Source of the DNA: CAWJLS01 sp963843755
GTDB lineage: Bacteria > Acidobacteriota > Thermoanaerobaculia > Multivoradales > DATKCC01
Assembly (NCBI GenBank): GCA_963843755.1
Contig: CAWJLS010000005.1
Span: 496,001 to 560,000, forward strand
Direction of reading: 5' to 3'
DNA length: 64,000 nt
A model generated the notes under the pieces. It saw nothing but the letters and a program-made list of their open reading frames with translations. It was not told the DNA's origin and made no database searches. Made by a program: the position numbers and the translations under genes. Positions 27,194 through 36,049 of this stretch are shown piece by piece. The stretch's first letter is position 1. Each line of letters starts with the position of its first letter.

Positions 27194-27269
27194 GGGCGGT
27201 TAGCTCAGTTGGCAGAGCAGCGGACTTTTAATCCGCGGGTCCAGGGTTCGAGCCCCTGACCGCCCACCA
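27194..27269 (+). tRNA. tRNA-Lys (anticodon TTT)
   Basis: A 76-nt cloverleaf. The acceptor stem is GGGCGGT/ACCGCCC with discriminator A and encoded CCA. The D-arm is GCTC-AGTTGGCA-GAGC. The anticodon stem is GCGGA/TCCGC with loop CTTTTAA giving TTT (27227-27229). The T-arm is CAGGG-TTCGAGC-CCCTG. All stems pair fully. Confidence 0.97.
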
Positions 27270-27575
27270 TTCAAGCCCCTCTCGTCAAAGGCTTCCTGGT
27301 CGAGGTTGCTGCACCGATCCTGCGGTCCGTCCACTGGTCGTGGGGTCCCCCAAGCGTCCGATCGCCGAGGGTCAGAGGTGCGAGCGGAGCTCCCCGAGGC
27401 GCTGCCTGTTCCATGGTCACGCAGTCCGTGCCGAGTTGAATAGCCTCCCGCTTGTCCTCATCGATGATCGCGCACCGTCCCTGATCACCACGTCCTCCGA
27501 AGGACTGCAGAGGGCGTGACCCAGGTGCTCTCTGGAGGTAGCCGGCTGGTTGCTCGAGGCGCCGAGAATCTTCGC
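27270..27575. other. Gene-free stretch after tRNA-Lys
   Basis: About 300 bases with no convincing gene. On the minus strand short reading segments (for example AIIDEDKREAIQLGTDCVTM) hint at a decayed coding sequence, but no family is recognised. No repeat of the tRNA 3' end, which would mark an attachment site, is visible nearby. Confidence 0.5.
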
Positions 27576-27719
27576 CCAGGAGTCTGCACAGGGATTGCGG
27601 GCATCGCCTTCGTTCCTTCTCGTCGACGATGCTGCGCCATCGACTCCTCGTCGTTCCTCGGATCTGCGCGCGTATGCCCCATGCGTGCGGCTATGCGGTC
27701 CTGCCGTGCAGACTCCTAG
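27576..27719. mobile_element. MITE-like element, shortened second copy
   Basis: A 144-bp relative of the 9054-9333 element. The left end is CCAGGAGTCTGC and the right end GCAGACTCCTAG. The right half matches copy 1 closely (CTCGTCGACGATG, CTCGGATCTGC, CGGTCCTGCCG). Most of the left arm has been lost, so it no longer folds back over its whole length. Its right CTAG supplies the stop codon of the VOC gene. Confidence 0.8.
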
Positions 27720-28075
27720 CCTTCTCGATCGGACCAGACCGCGAGCTCGTTGCCGTTCGGGTCGGCGAAGTGGAACCGGCGGCCGCCGGGAAAGCTGAAG
27801 ACCTCCCGGACGATCTCGCCGCCGTTGTGGATCACCGACTCCCGGGTCCCCTCGAGGTCCTCGGCATAGAGGATGATCAACGCGGCCCCGCGGTCCGTCG
27901 TGGATGTCGCCTCGGCTCTGTAGAAGCCGCCGTCGATGAATCCGTCGTTGAAGGCGCGGTACTCCGGGCCGTAGTCGGTGAACGACCATCCGAACGTGCC
28001 CTCGTAGAACTTCTGCACGGCGTCGAGGTCGCGGGCGGGGAGCTCCAGGTAGTTGATCTTGAGGTCCGCGGGCAT
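27716..28075 (-). CDS. VOC (glyoxalase/dioxygenase) family protein
   Basis: A 119-residue vicinal-oxygen-chelate protein made of two beta-alpha-beta-beta-beta modules. INYLELPARDLDAVQKFYEGTFGW and RRFHFADPNGNELAVWS are the typical start and end segments. Substrate and metal use cannot be inferred. The stop TAG lies in the CTAG of the shortened mobile element, so the native C-terminus may have been altered by a residue or two. The upstream region carries an 11-bp direct repeat. Confidence 0.85.
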   Translation of the reverse strand: MPADLKINYLELPARDLDAVQKFYEGTFGWSFTDYGPEYRAFNDGFIDGGFYRAEATSTTDRGAALIILYAEDLEGTRESVIHNGGEIVREVFSFPGGRRFHFADPNGNELAVWSDREG

Positions 28076-28087
28076 CGGGTCTCCTCA

Positions 28088-28109
28088 GGGCCGGTCAAGG
28101 GCCGGTCAA
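28088..28109. repeat. 11-bp direct repeat upstream of the VOC gene
   Basis: GGGCCGGTCAA occurs twice in tandem, one helical turn apart, ending 13 bases before the VOC start on the minus strand. It is a possible regulator site or simple duplication. Confidence 0.5.
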
Positions 28110-28280
28110 GGTGGTTCTTGGGGAAACGAGAACCGGGCCAGGATATCGCGCGGCCGGCGCTCCGCCGGCACGTCTCGCTGCCTACCCAAGGCCGCCTCGG
28201 CATCTGAGGTGGGCTTCCCGGTCGGATGGGGGGATGGGAGCCCCGCGTTGTGGGGTGGTTCGGTCGCGCGGGGCGTCTTC

Positions 28281-28286
28281 TATAGT
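28281..28286 (+). promoter_or_regulatory. -10 element of the histidine kinase gene, leaderless layout
   Basis: TATAGT ends 8 bases before the kinase ATG. A transcription start 6-8 bases downstream would fall on or next to the ATG, giving a leaderless message; no ribosome-binding site is present. The -35 is weak. Confidence 0.5.
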
Positions 28287-28294
28287 GAGTCTCG

Positions 28295-29853
28295 ATGGAC
28301 TCCCGGGCACAGGTGCGTAGCGTGTGGCGCTCCGGCGTCAGGTGGTGGAGGGGGTTGCCCCCGGCCCGCGCGCGGCTGTGCGCGGTGCTGTGCATCCATC
28401 TGGTCGCCTTCGGCGTCCTCTACCTCGCGATGCTCGGTCTGATCGAACGGGCGGCCTCCAAGGCGAGCGCGACGGCGGCGCGCTTCCAGCTCGACGAGGC
28501 GGTGCAGCAGATGCCGCTCCAAGAGGTGGGGACGACGCCCCACGCGCTGGCTCACGTGCTCGCTTCGCAGCGGGGAATGGGCCTGCGCCTCTATGGAGCC
28601 GACGGCACCCCGCTCGGCGCGAGTGGACCGTCGGCCGGGCCGGCCGAGGGGGCGCGAGTCGAGCGGTTTCTGGCCGGGAACGAGCCGTCCGAAGCCTGGG
28701 TGGTGAACGATGGCGGACAGCGGTGGGTGCGCGCCATGGTCCGCATCACTGCCGGCCGACGCTGTACGGCCTGCCATGCCCTCGGCTCGACACTCGGGGC
28801 GGCGACCTTGCGCATCAACTACACGGCATCGCTCGTCGCGACCCAGGATCGGTTGCGAGGGCGCATGGCCCTGCTGCTCGGAGGGTGGGTCGTGGCCCTG
28901 GGGCTGGTGACCACGGTGGTGCAACGCAACGTGGCCAAGGCCGGCGTCCGGTTGCGGGCCGACCTCGCGTCCGCTGATGACGGGCGGGATGCCAGCCCGC
29001 CGGCGCTGTCGCTCGACCCGGTCACCGCCGAGGTGCACCGCACTCTGCGGGAGGCGTTACGCGCACAGCGCGAGCGCGAATCTCAGCTCGTCACGCGCCT
29101 GGCCCACGTCGACCAGCTCGCATGTGTCGGGCAGCTCGCCGCCGGGCTCGCCCACGAGATCAAGAACCCGCTCGCGGGCATCCAGGGCGTGCTCGAGGTG
29201 CTGCGCGACGAGTCGCTCGTCGAGCCCACGAAGCACCTCTACGTGGAGATGCTCGAGGAGCTCAAGCGGGTCGACGGCATCCTGCGCCGGCTGCTGGAGT
29301 CCGCGCGGCCGGCGCCGCCGCGCCTGGCCCGCACCGATCTCGCCCGGCTGCTCGACGAGACCGCCGACCTGCTGCGCCCGGCGCTCCAGCGGCGGGGAGT
29401 CGAGCTGCGCGTCGAGACCTCGGAGCGGCTGACGGAAGCGAAGCTGGACGCGGCCCAGATGCGGCAGGTCCTGGTCAACCTGGTGCACAACGCCGGCGAG
29501 GCGATGCCGGAGAGCGGCGGCCACGTGGTCGTGCGGGCCGGCCGCGTGGACGACGAGGGCACCGTGGCGATCACGGTCGAGGACGACGGGAGCGGCATCG
29601 CCCCCGAGAACCTGGACCAGGTCTTCGTGCCGTTCTTCACCACCAAGTTCACCGGCACGGGCCTGGGGCTGGCGATCGCCAAGAGCCTCGTCGAGCAGCA
29701 TGGTGGCCGCCTCGAGCTGAGCTCCGAAGTGGGACGCGGCACCTCGTTCGTCATTCTCCTTCCGCAGTGCGCCGGCCCGGTGGCCGACCTGGCGGGGGAG
29801 GAGCCCGGCGTCGAGCAGGCGCCGACTGCCGCGGTGGGAAGAGAGGCGAGAGC

Positions 29854-29863
<10 letters not shown>
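28295..29863 (+). CDS. Sensor histidine kinase with c-type heme motif in the periplasmic domain
   Basis: A 522-residue NtrB-like kinase. TM1 is about residues 28-50 and TM2 about 189-208. They bracket a periplasmic sensor of about 135 residues that ends with CTACH (Cys157, Cys160, His161), a covalent heme attachment signature. The HisKA H-box is LAHEIKNPLAGIQG (His287). The ATPase boxes are LVNLVHNAGEAM (N), VEDDGSGI (G1), VPFFTTKFTGTGLGLAI (F/G2). The single CxxCH suggests redox, NO or oxygen sensing through bound heme c. The gene overlaps the response regulator start by 10 bp, and the multiheme cytochrome operon follows. The signal itself is inferred. Confidence 0.92.
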
Positions 29864-31257
<1,394 letters not shown>

Positions 31258-31376
31258 GCTACCTCGCAGACTCCCACTGAAGCTTCGCCTCAGGCCGACG
31301 AGCTCCCTCCGAAGCGCGGGGTGGGAAGAGGATCGAGGAGATCGGGGGTGATTCAGTGGATCGTCTAGATCGATCG

Positions 31377-31397
31377 GAACCGCGGCAACGGCGGTTC
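31377..31397. promoter_or_regulatory. Inverted repeat, candidate activator site
   Basis: GAACCGC and GCGGTTC form a perfect 7-bp inverted repeat with a 7-base spacer, about 60 bp upstream of the -24 element of the pseudo-receiver promoter. Position and symmetry suit an enhancer site for the sigma54 activator. Confidence 0.35.
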
Positions 31398-31452
31398 AGA
31401 GAAACTCGACTCAGGCGTCACGAAATCGCCCTTTGTAGGTGTCTGCGCGGCG

Positions 31453-31468
31453 TGGAACGCGCCTTGCG
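31453..31468 (+). promoter_or_regulatory. Sigma54 (-24/-12) promoter of the pseudo-receiver gene
   Basis: TGGAACG-CGCC-TTGCG matches the consensus TGGCACG-N4-TTGCW with one change, with GG and GC correctly spaced. The predicted start site is near 31479, about 17 bases before the GTG. Confidence 0.65.
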
Positions 31469-31495
31469 TTCGGGTGACAGCGGAAGTCGGATGCC

Positions 31496-31888
31496 GTGCG
31501 TCTCCTCATCGTCGATCGGAGTGGAATTCTGGCCTGGCGCGTCGGGCACGCCGCGCCTCCCGGCACGTGCGTCCAGGTGGCGAGCAGCCTGAAGGAGGCG
31601 GCTCTCCGCGTGCGCGACGATCGACCCGACGCCGTGGTCGTCAGCGTGCCCAGGGCCCGCCTTCCCTGGGCCCAGTTCCAGCGCCTGTGCGCCGACCGGC
31701 GCCCGCCGGTACCGGTGCTCTACGAGTCGTGCCTGGAAGAAGGCGCGCTCGAGGCGAACCTCGCGCCGGCCGGCGGCACGGCCCTGTTCCTCCCCAAGCC
31801 CGCCCCTCCAGCCGTTCTCGGGCAAGCCCTCGTCGGCCTCCTGGCCGCGGCCCGATCCGGAGCAGACTCCTTCGGCACTCCAGTCTGA
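31496..31888 (+). CDS. Stand-alone degenerate receiver (CheY-like) domain
   Basis: A 130-residue protein with the outline of a receiver domain. It opens with RLLIVDRS (one acidic residue retained, Asp7) and an alpha/beta pattern, and ends with a conserved-Lys-like LFLPKPAPPAVLGQALVGLL. The phospho-acceptor position reads Ser50 in AVVVSVPRA, so phosphotransfer is unlikely; it probably acts by protein-protein contact or binds another signal. GTG 31496 is the only start that preserves the first strand; the ribosome-binding site is weak. It sits behind its own sigma54-type promoter, between the two-component genes and the cytochrome operon. Confidence 0.7.
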   Translation: MRLLIVDRSGILAWRVGHAAPPGTCVQVASSLKEAALRVRDDRPDAVVVSVPRARLPWAQFQRLCADRRPPVPVLYESCLEEGALEANLAPAGGTALFLPKPAPPAVLGQALVGLLAAARSGADSFGTPV

Positions 31889-32118
31889 AGTGGGCCTGAA
31901 GTGGGCCTCGAGGTGGGGAGGGTGCCCCACTTCTGGGGCCTGAGTGAGGACTGAGACCCACCCTTGGGTCGACCTGTCGAAGGAGTGGGAATCCACAAGC
32001 CCCGGAGAAGGGTGGGTCAAATCCCCCACCCGGTGCGTGAAATCCCCCAGAAAGCGCCCCTATCACAACGGGTAGGTAGTGCCTAAGTCGCTGTCAATGC
32101 GCGGCTTAGGGTGGGTCC
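31886..32118. promoter_or_regulatory. Repeat-rich control region upstream of the cytochrome operon
   Basis: This stretch has several repeated motifs. TGAAGTGGGCC is tandem at 31886-31896 and 31897-31907, with an inverted CCCCACTTC at 31925-31933. GACCCACCCTT (31955-31965) pairs with AAGGGTGGGTC (32008-32018), and AGGGTGGGTC recurs at 32108-32117. AAATCCCCCA occurs at 32019-32028 and 32040-32049, 21 bp apart or two helical turns. It lies 20-250 bp upstream of a sigma54-type promoter, where enhancer sites for the activator are expected. Site assignment is inferred. Confidence 0.55.
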
Positions 32119-32134
32119 TGTAGGGCCGGCACGG

Positions 32135-32150
32135 CGGTACGGCTGTTGCG
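32135..32150 (+). promoter_or_regulatory. Sigma54 (-24/-12) promoter of the cytochrome operon
   Basis: CGGTACG-GCTG-TTGCG has the invariant GG and GC at the correct spacing and matches TGGCACG-N4-TTGC at all but two positions. The predicted start is near 32161, giving a leader of about 130 bases. Confidence 0.6.
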
Positions 32151-32292
32151 TTGGACTGAGAGTGCCCGGCGTACCGGCGAGATGCGTACCGGCCAGGAAC
32201 CTGGCGGGCCGCGCGGAGCGGGAACGGGTGGAAACCGAGGAATCGAACTTCAGAACATCAGACAAACCCGCCCGGAGGAGAGGGAGGATCCC

Positions 32293-34656
32293 ATGAACGG
32301 ATGCATGAATAGAACGTCGAGGAGCGCGACGAGCGTGCTTCTCGGAGCGCTGGCGCTGCTACTGGTCGTGCCGGCAACATACGCCGCGACGCCCAATGTG
32401 GTGGTCAATGCCAGCTACGTAGGCAACCCGCAGGTGAACCAACGAGTGCGTGGCATGGTCGACTTCGACATCCTGGATGGCTCGCGCCTGCGCTCGGTGA
32501 CCTGGGAGCAGATCGCCGGCGCACCTGCGCGGCTGATGCCGTTGGCCAACCACGCCGTGCGTGTGCGGTTGGCGGACGCGGGTACCTATCGCAACTACCT
32601 GATCGACGTGCTCGGCGAGCCGCCCGTTCCGCCGGAGCTTCCGGTGCCGGCCGGCGACGACGACGAGTACAGCGGCGGCCTGCAGAACCGCTGGCAGGTG
32701 GTGGGAATCAGCCCGCTGGCCCTCGAGGACGCCGAGACGATCACTCTCCAGGTCACAGTGCTGACCACCTCCGGGGAGTACAAGGCGACGGTCGACGTCA
32801 GCGTGCCGCTGGCCTACGGGATCACCACCGGCCTCAAGAACGTGCCGATCAACCAGCCGGTCCTGCTCTACGGCAAGGAACAGAACAACTACCAGTGGAG
32901 CTTCGCCTCCAAGCCCTTCGCATCCGACGCGGTCCTGCGTGCGGCCAACACCCGCTCGCCGTACTTCACCCCCGACGCCCCCGGCGTCTACGAGGTGCAG
33001 GTCCACGACGCCGGCGCCAACTCGCAGGTCACGCTCACCATCTACGCCGGCACCTGGCGCGGCGTGATCACGGGGCAGGAGCACAACGGCGATCAGATCG
33101 CCGACTCGACCTGCACCAACTGCCACAACGGAACGATCGCGCCCGACCAGTTCACGCCGTGGGCGGCCACCGGGCATGCGCACATCCTCACCGACAACAT
33201 CAACACGTCCGACCACTACGGCACCAACTGCTTCAGTTGCCACACCGTCGGATACGACCTGGCGAACGCCAACAACGGCATCGACGAGGCGTCGGACTAC
33301 GCCGGCTTCCTGGCCTCCGACCTGCTGCACGGCGCGGCGTCCGGGAACTGGACGACGATGCTCCGCGAGTTCCCGGCCACGGCCCAGAAGTCCAACATCC
33401 AGTGCGAGAACTGCCACGGTCCGCAGGTCATCGCCAACGACACGAGCCCGGCGCACGGGCTGAGCGGTGTGGCCGTCGGCGACCCGCGCATGAGCCTTTC
33501 GTCCGACCTGTGCGGTAGCTGTCACGGCGAGCCGCTGCGCCACGGGCGCTTCCAGCAGTGGCAGCTCTCCGGGCATGCCAACTACGAGCTCGCCGTCGAC
33601 GAAGGCCAGAGCGGGACCTGTGCCCGCTGCCACACCGTCAACGGCTTCCTCGAGTGGGTCCCGGTGCTCCTCGGACAGGTTCCGGGCAAGGAGCCCGGCG
33701 ACAGCGTCGCGGTCACCTGGACCCCCGACGAGACCCACCCGCAGACCTGCGTCACCTGCCACGATCCCCACGACGTGGGCACCACGACAGGTGTCGGCAC
33801 CGACGCGAAGATCCGCATCTCGGGCAAGACCGCGATGCTGGACGCGGGCTTCCAGGCCAACGGCGTCGGCTCCGGCGCCATCTGCATGACCTGCCACAAC
33901 TCGCGCCGCGGCCTGCGCAACGACAAGACCTTCGCCGGGATCGACGATCTCGATCGCGCGACCCACCCCGGTCCGCAGACGGACGTCCTGATGGGCCAGA
34001 ACGCGTTCCTGGTCACCACCGGCGTGCGCGGGCGGCACTCGTTGATCCACAACACCTGCGTCACGTGCCACATGGAGGAGACCACGCCTCCGGAGTCGCT
34101 CTCCTACGAGGGCGGTGGCACCAACCACACCTTCTTCGCCGGCAAAGAGGTGTGCGCCAAGTGCCACACCGGCATCGACATCGACAACCTGCAGTCCGGC
34201 TTCGAGGCCATGATCGAGGATCTCGGCACGGCGATCGGAGCCAAGTTCAAGTCGGTGATGGCCGCGCAGATCGCGGCCGGCAACACCATCGACCTGGCCG
34301 GTACGCAGCTCACCGACGCCAGCACCATCCAGCGCATCGAGCTCACCGAGTCCCACGGCCGCCAGGCGATCAACGTCGTCTTCAAGGGCGGCTCGCGCCT
34401 CGACACCGTCGGGGTGGGGAGCATCATGGTGAACCTCCCGATGCCCACGGGGCCGGTGCCGATCTACTCGGTCAGCGGCGAGGGCCTGCCCAAGGCCTTC
34501 TGGAACTACGGGCTGCTCGAGGCCGACGGCAGCGAGGGCGCGCACAACCCGACCTGGGTTCTCAACGTGCTCGACGAGTCGTTGGACGCGGTCGGTTCGA
34601 CGGCCTCTCGCCGCCTGAGCCGGCGTGACCTCGTCGTCGGAATGAAGGTGAAGTAG
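32293..34656 (+). CDS. Secreted nine-heme c-type cytochrome with N-terminal beta domains
   Basis: A 787-residue exported cytochrome. The ATG at 32293 follows GGGAGG at 32282-32287. The signal peptide ends near VVPATYA-A. Residues about 35-270 lack heme motifs and look like Ig/PKD-type beta domains. Nine CxxCH motifs follow between Cys274 and about residue 626: CTNCH, CFSCH, CENCH, CGSCH, CARCH, CVTCH, CMTCH, CVTCH, CAKCH. The last 160 residues are heme-free. It probably carries electrons across the periplasm or on the cell surface. It is first in an operon with a beta-barrel and a second cytochrome, as in porin-cytochrome conduits. Confidence 0.92.
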   Translation: MNGCMNRTSRSATSVLLGALALLLVVPATYAATPNVVVNASYVGNPQVNQRVRGMVDFDILDGSRLRSVTWEQIAGAPARLMPLANHAVRVRLADAGTYRNYLIDVLGEPPVPPELPVPAGDDDEYSGGLQNRWQVVGISPLALEDAETITLQVTVLTTSGEYKATVDVSVPLAYGITTGLKNVPINQPVLLYGKEQNNYQWSFASKPFASDAVLRAANTRSPYFTPDAPGVYEVQVHDAGANSQVTLTIYAGTWRGVITGQEHNGDQIADSTCTNCHNGTIAPDQFTPWAATGHAHILTDNINTSDHYGTNCFSCHTVGYDLANANNGIDEASDYAGFLASDLLHGAASGNWTTMLREFPATAQKSNIQCENCHGPQVIANDTSPAHGLSGVAVGDPRMSLSSDLCGSCHGEPLRHGRFQQWQLSGHANYELAVDEGQSGTCARCHTVNGFLEWVPVLLGQVPGKEPGDSVAVTWTPDETHPQTCVTCHDPHDVGTTTGVGTDAKIRISGKTAMLDAGFQANGVGSGAICMTCHNSRRGLRNDKTFAGIDDLDRATHPGPQTDVLMGQNAFLVTTGVRGRHSLIHNTCVTCHMEETTPPESLSYEGGGTNHTFFAGKEVCAKCHTGIDIDNLQSGFEAMIEDLGTAIGAKFKSVMAAQIAAGNTIDLAGTQLTDASTIQRIELTESHGRQAINVVFKGGSRLDTVGVGSIMVNLPMPTGPVPIYSVSGEGLPKAFWNYGLLEADGSEGAHNPTWVLNVLDESLDAVGSTASRRLSRRDLVVGMKVK

Positions 34657-34664
34657 ACGACTCT

Positions 34665-34704
34665 GCGGCTCTCCCCTCTCGGTTCGCCGGCAGGGGAGAG
34701 CCGC
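34665..34704 (+). terminator. Strong hairpin between the first cytochrome gene and the barrel gene
   Basis: GCGGCTCTCCCCT and AGGGGAGAGCCGC form a perfect 13-bp stem with a 14-base loop. No T-run follows, so it may be an attenuating or mRNA-stabilising hairpin that sets higher expression of the first gene, rather than a full terminator. Confidence 0.6.
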
Positions 34705-34729
34705 GTTCTGCAAACCGCGGAAGGTTGCC

Positions 34730-36049
34730 ATGCGTATCAAGCTGCCACTGCTCTGCCTCCTGCTCGCGATCCTCCCCTCGGCCGCTGTCGCCCAGAGCTT
34801 TCGCGGCGAGCTGACCACGCGGTATCGAGACCGCTGGGGCTCCTCGGACTGGGCCGACGAGGACTTCTACTCCTACCTGCGGCTGTCCTTCGGACAAGAG
34901 GGGTGGCGCTACGACGGCAAGGATTCGCAGGGTCTGAGCGGCGCCCTTTCGGTGCGCTGGGACCAGGACCTGCAAACCCGCCGCAACGAGATCGACGACG
35001 GCAAGAACGACCTGCGCGTCTACTACGCCTACCTGGACGTCAACAAGATCAAGCATTTCGACCTGCGCCTCGGCCGGCAGTTCCTCGACGAGGCGGAGGG
35101 GTTCAACCTCACCGGCATCAAGGGCATCTACTCCGTCCCCTGGAAGCACATGCGCTTCGGCCTGTTCGCCGGACAGCCGGTGAGCTACTACACGGCCATC
35201 GGAAGCGACGAGCGGGCCGGAGGCCTGACCTGGTCGCTCCACCCCGGCGACCGCGCGCTGCTGCGCGGCAGTTGGATCCACCTGGAAGAGGATGCGGTCG
35301 ATAGCGACGTCGTGACGCTCGCATACCGCCAGGCCTTCGCCCAGGGCTCCAACCTCTACGTGACCGCCCGTACCCTCGACTTCAACATCTTCAACGAGGT
35401 CGTGGGGGGGAGCTGGCACATCGACTCGGCGAACCTGCTGCTCACAGGAAACTACCGGCGCCAGGAGGAGATCAACGACTCGAGCTCCATGTACTTCGGC
35501 GACCTCTCGACGGTCATCGGCCCGAGCCGGCCGTACCAGCAATTGACCCTCAACGTCAGCCGGCCGCTGGGCGAGCTCGCCTCGGTGGGTGTCGGCTTCT
35601 CGCGCCGGGAGCTTCTCCAGGATGGCGAGAACCGCGGCAACCAGGAGTTCGACCGCTACTTCGCCGACCTCTTCCTCACCGAGCAGGCGCTGCACGGCTT
35701 CTACGCCAGCCTCGACTTCAGCCGCTGGGAGACCGACCGCGACTCGAGCTCCACGCTCGCCGGTTCGCTCGGGCACCAGTTCTTCGACGAGCGCCTGCGG
35801 CTCGACGTCGGCAGCTTCTACGCCAAGTACGACCTGCAACGCACCTTCGACATCCTCGACCAGGTGCCGCAGGAGCGCTACGACGTGCGCAGCCACTACT
35901 TGCGGGCCGAGTGGCGGGTGCGCCACCGGTACCGCGTGCGCGTCGACTTCGACCGCAGCACGGACTCCACCTCTGACACGGCCTACTACGAAGCCGAGCT
36001 GAGATTCGGCCTCGACCTCGGATTCCTCGGCAAGGGCGAAAAGCGATGA
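34730..36049 (+). CDS. Outer-membrane beta-barrel protein of the cytochrome operon
   Basis: A 439-residue exported protein; the signal peptide ends at AAVAQ-SF. The mature part is a continuous series of amphipathic strands with aromatic girdle residues (LRVYYAYLDVNKI, FDLRLGRQFLDE, LYVTARTLDFNIF, YYEAELRFGLDLGF), enough for about 18-20 strands. No recognised porin family is certain. The size resembles the smaller porins of porin-cytochrome complexes rather than the larger MtrB. Placement between two multiheme cytochrome genes, with an ATGA overlap to the next gene, suggests it houses or docks them in the outer membrane. Confidence 0.85.
   Translation: MRIKLPLLCLLLAILPSAAVAQSFRGELTTRYRDRWGSSDWADEDFYSYLRLSFGQEGWRYDGKDSQGLSGALSVRWDQDLQTRRNEIDDGKNDLRVYYAYLDVNKIKHFDLRLGRQFLDEAEGFNLTGIKGIYSVPWKHMRFGLFAGQPVSYYTAIGSDERAGGLTWSLHPGDRALLRGSWIHLEEDAVDSDVVTLAYRQAFAQGSNLYVTARTLDFNIFNEVVGGSWHIDSANLLLTGNYRRQEEINDSSSMYFGDLSTVIGPSRPYQQLTLNVSRPLGELASVGVGFSRRELLQDGENRGNQEFDRYFADLFLTEQALHGFYASLDFSRWETDRDSSSTLAGSLGHQFFDERLRLDVGSFYAKYDLQRTFDILDQVPQERYDVRSHYLRAEWRVRHRYRVRVDFDRSTDSTSDTAYYEAELRFGLDLGFLGKGEKR

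Noticed and set aside
27194..27575. Integration site of a genomic island at tRNA-Lys
   Set aside because: No integrase gene and no direct repeat of the tRNA 3' end within the window.
32359..34818. An 819-codon open frame antisense to the 9-heme cytochrome
   Set aside because: It mirrors the codon-position GC bias of the real gene; its translation is low-complexity Arg/Gly/Ala/Val/Asp and has no domain, while the sense strand has nine CxxCH motifs.
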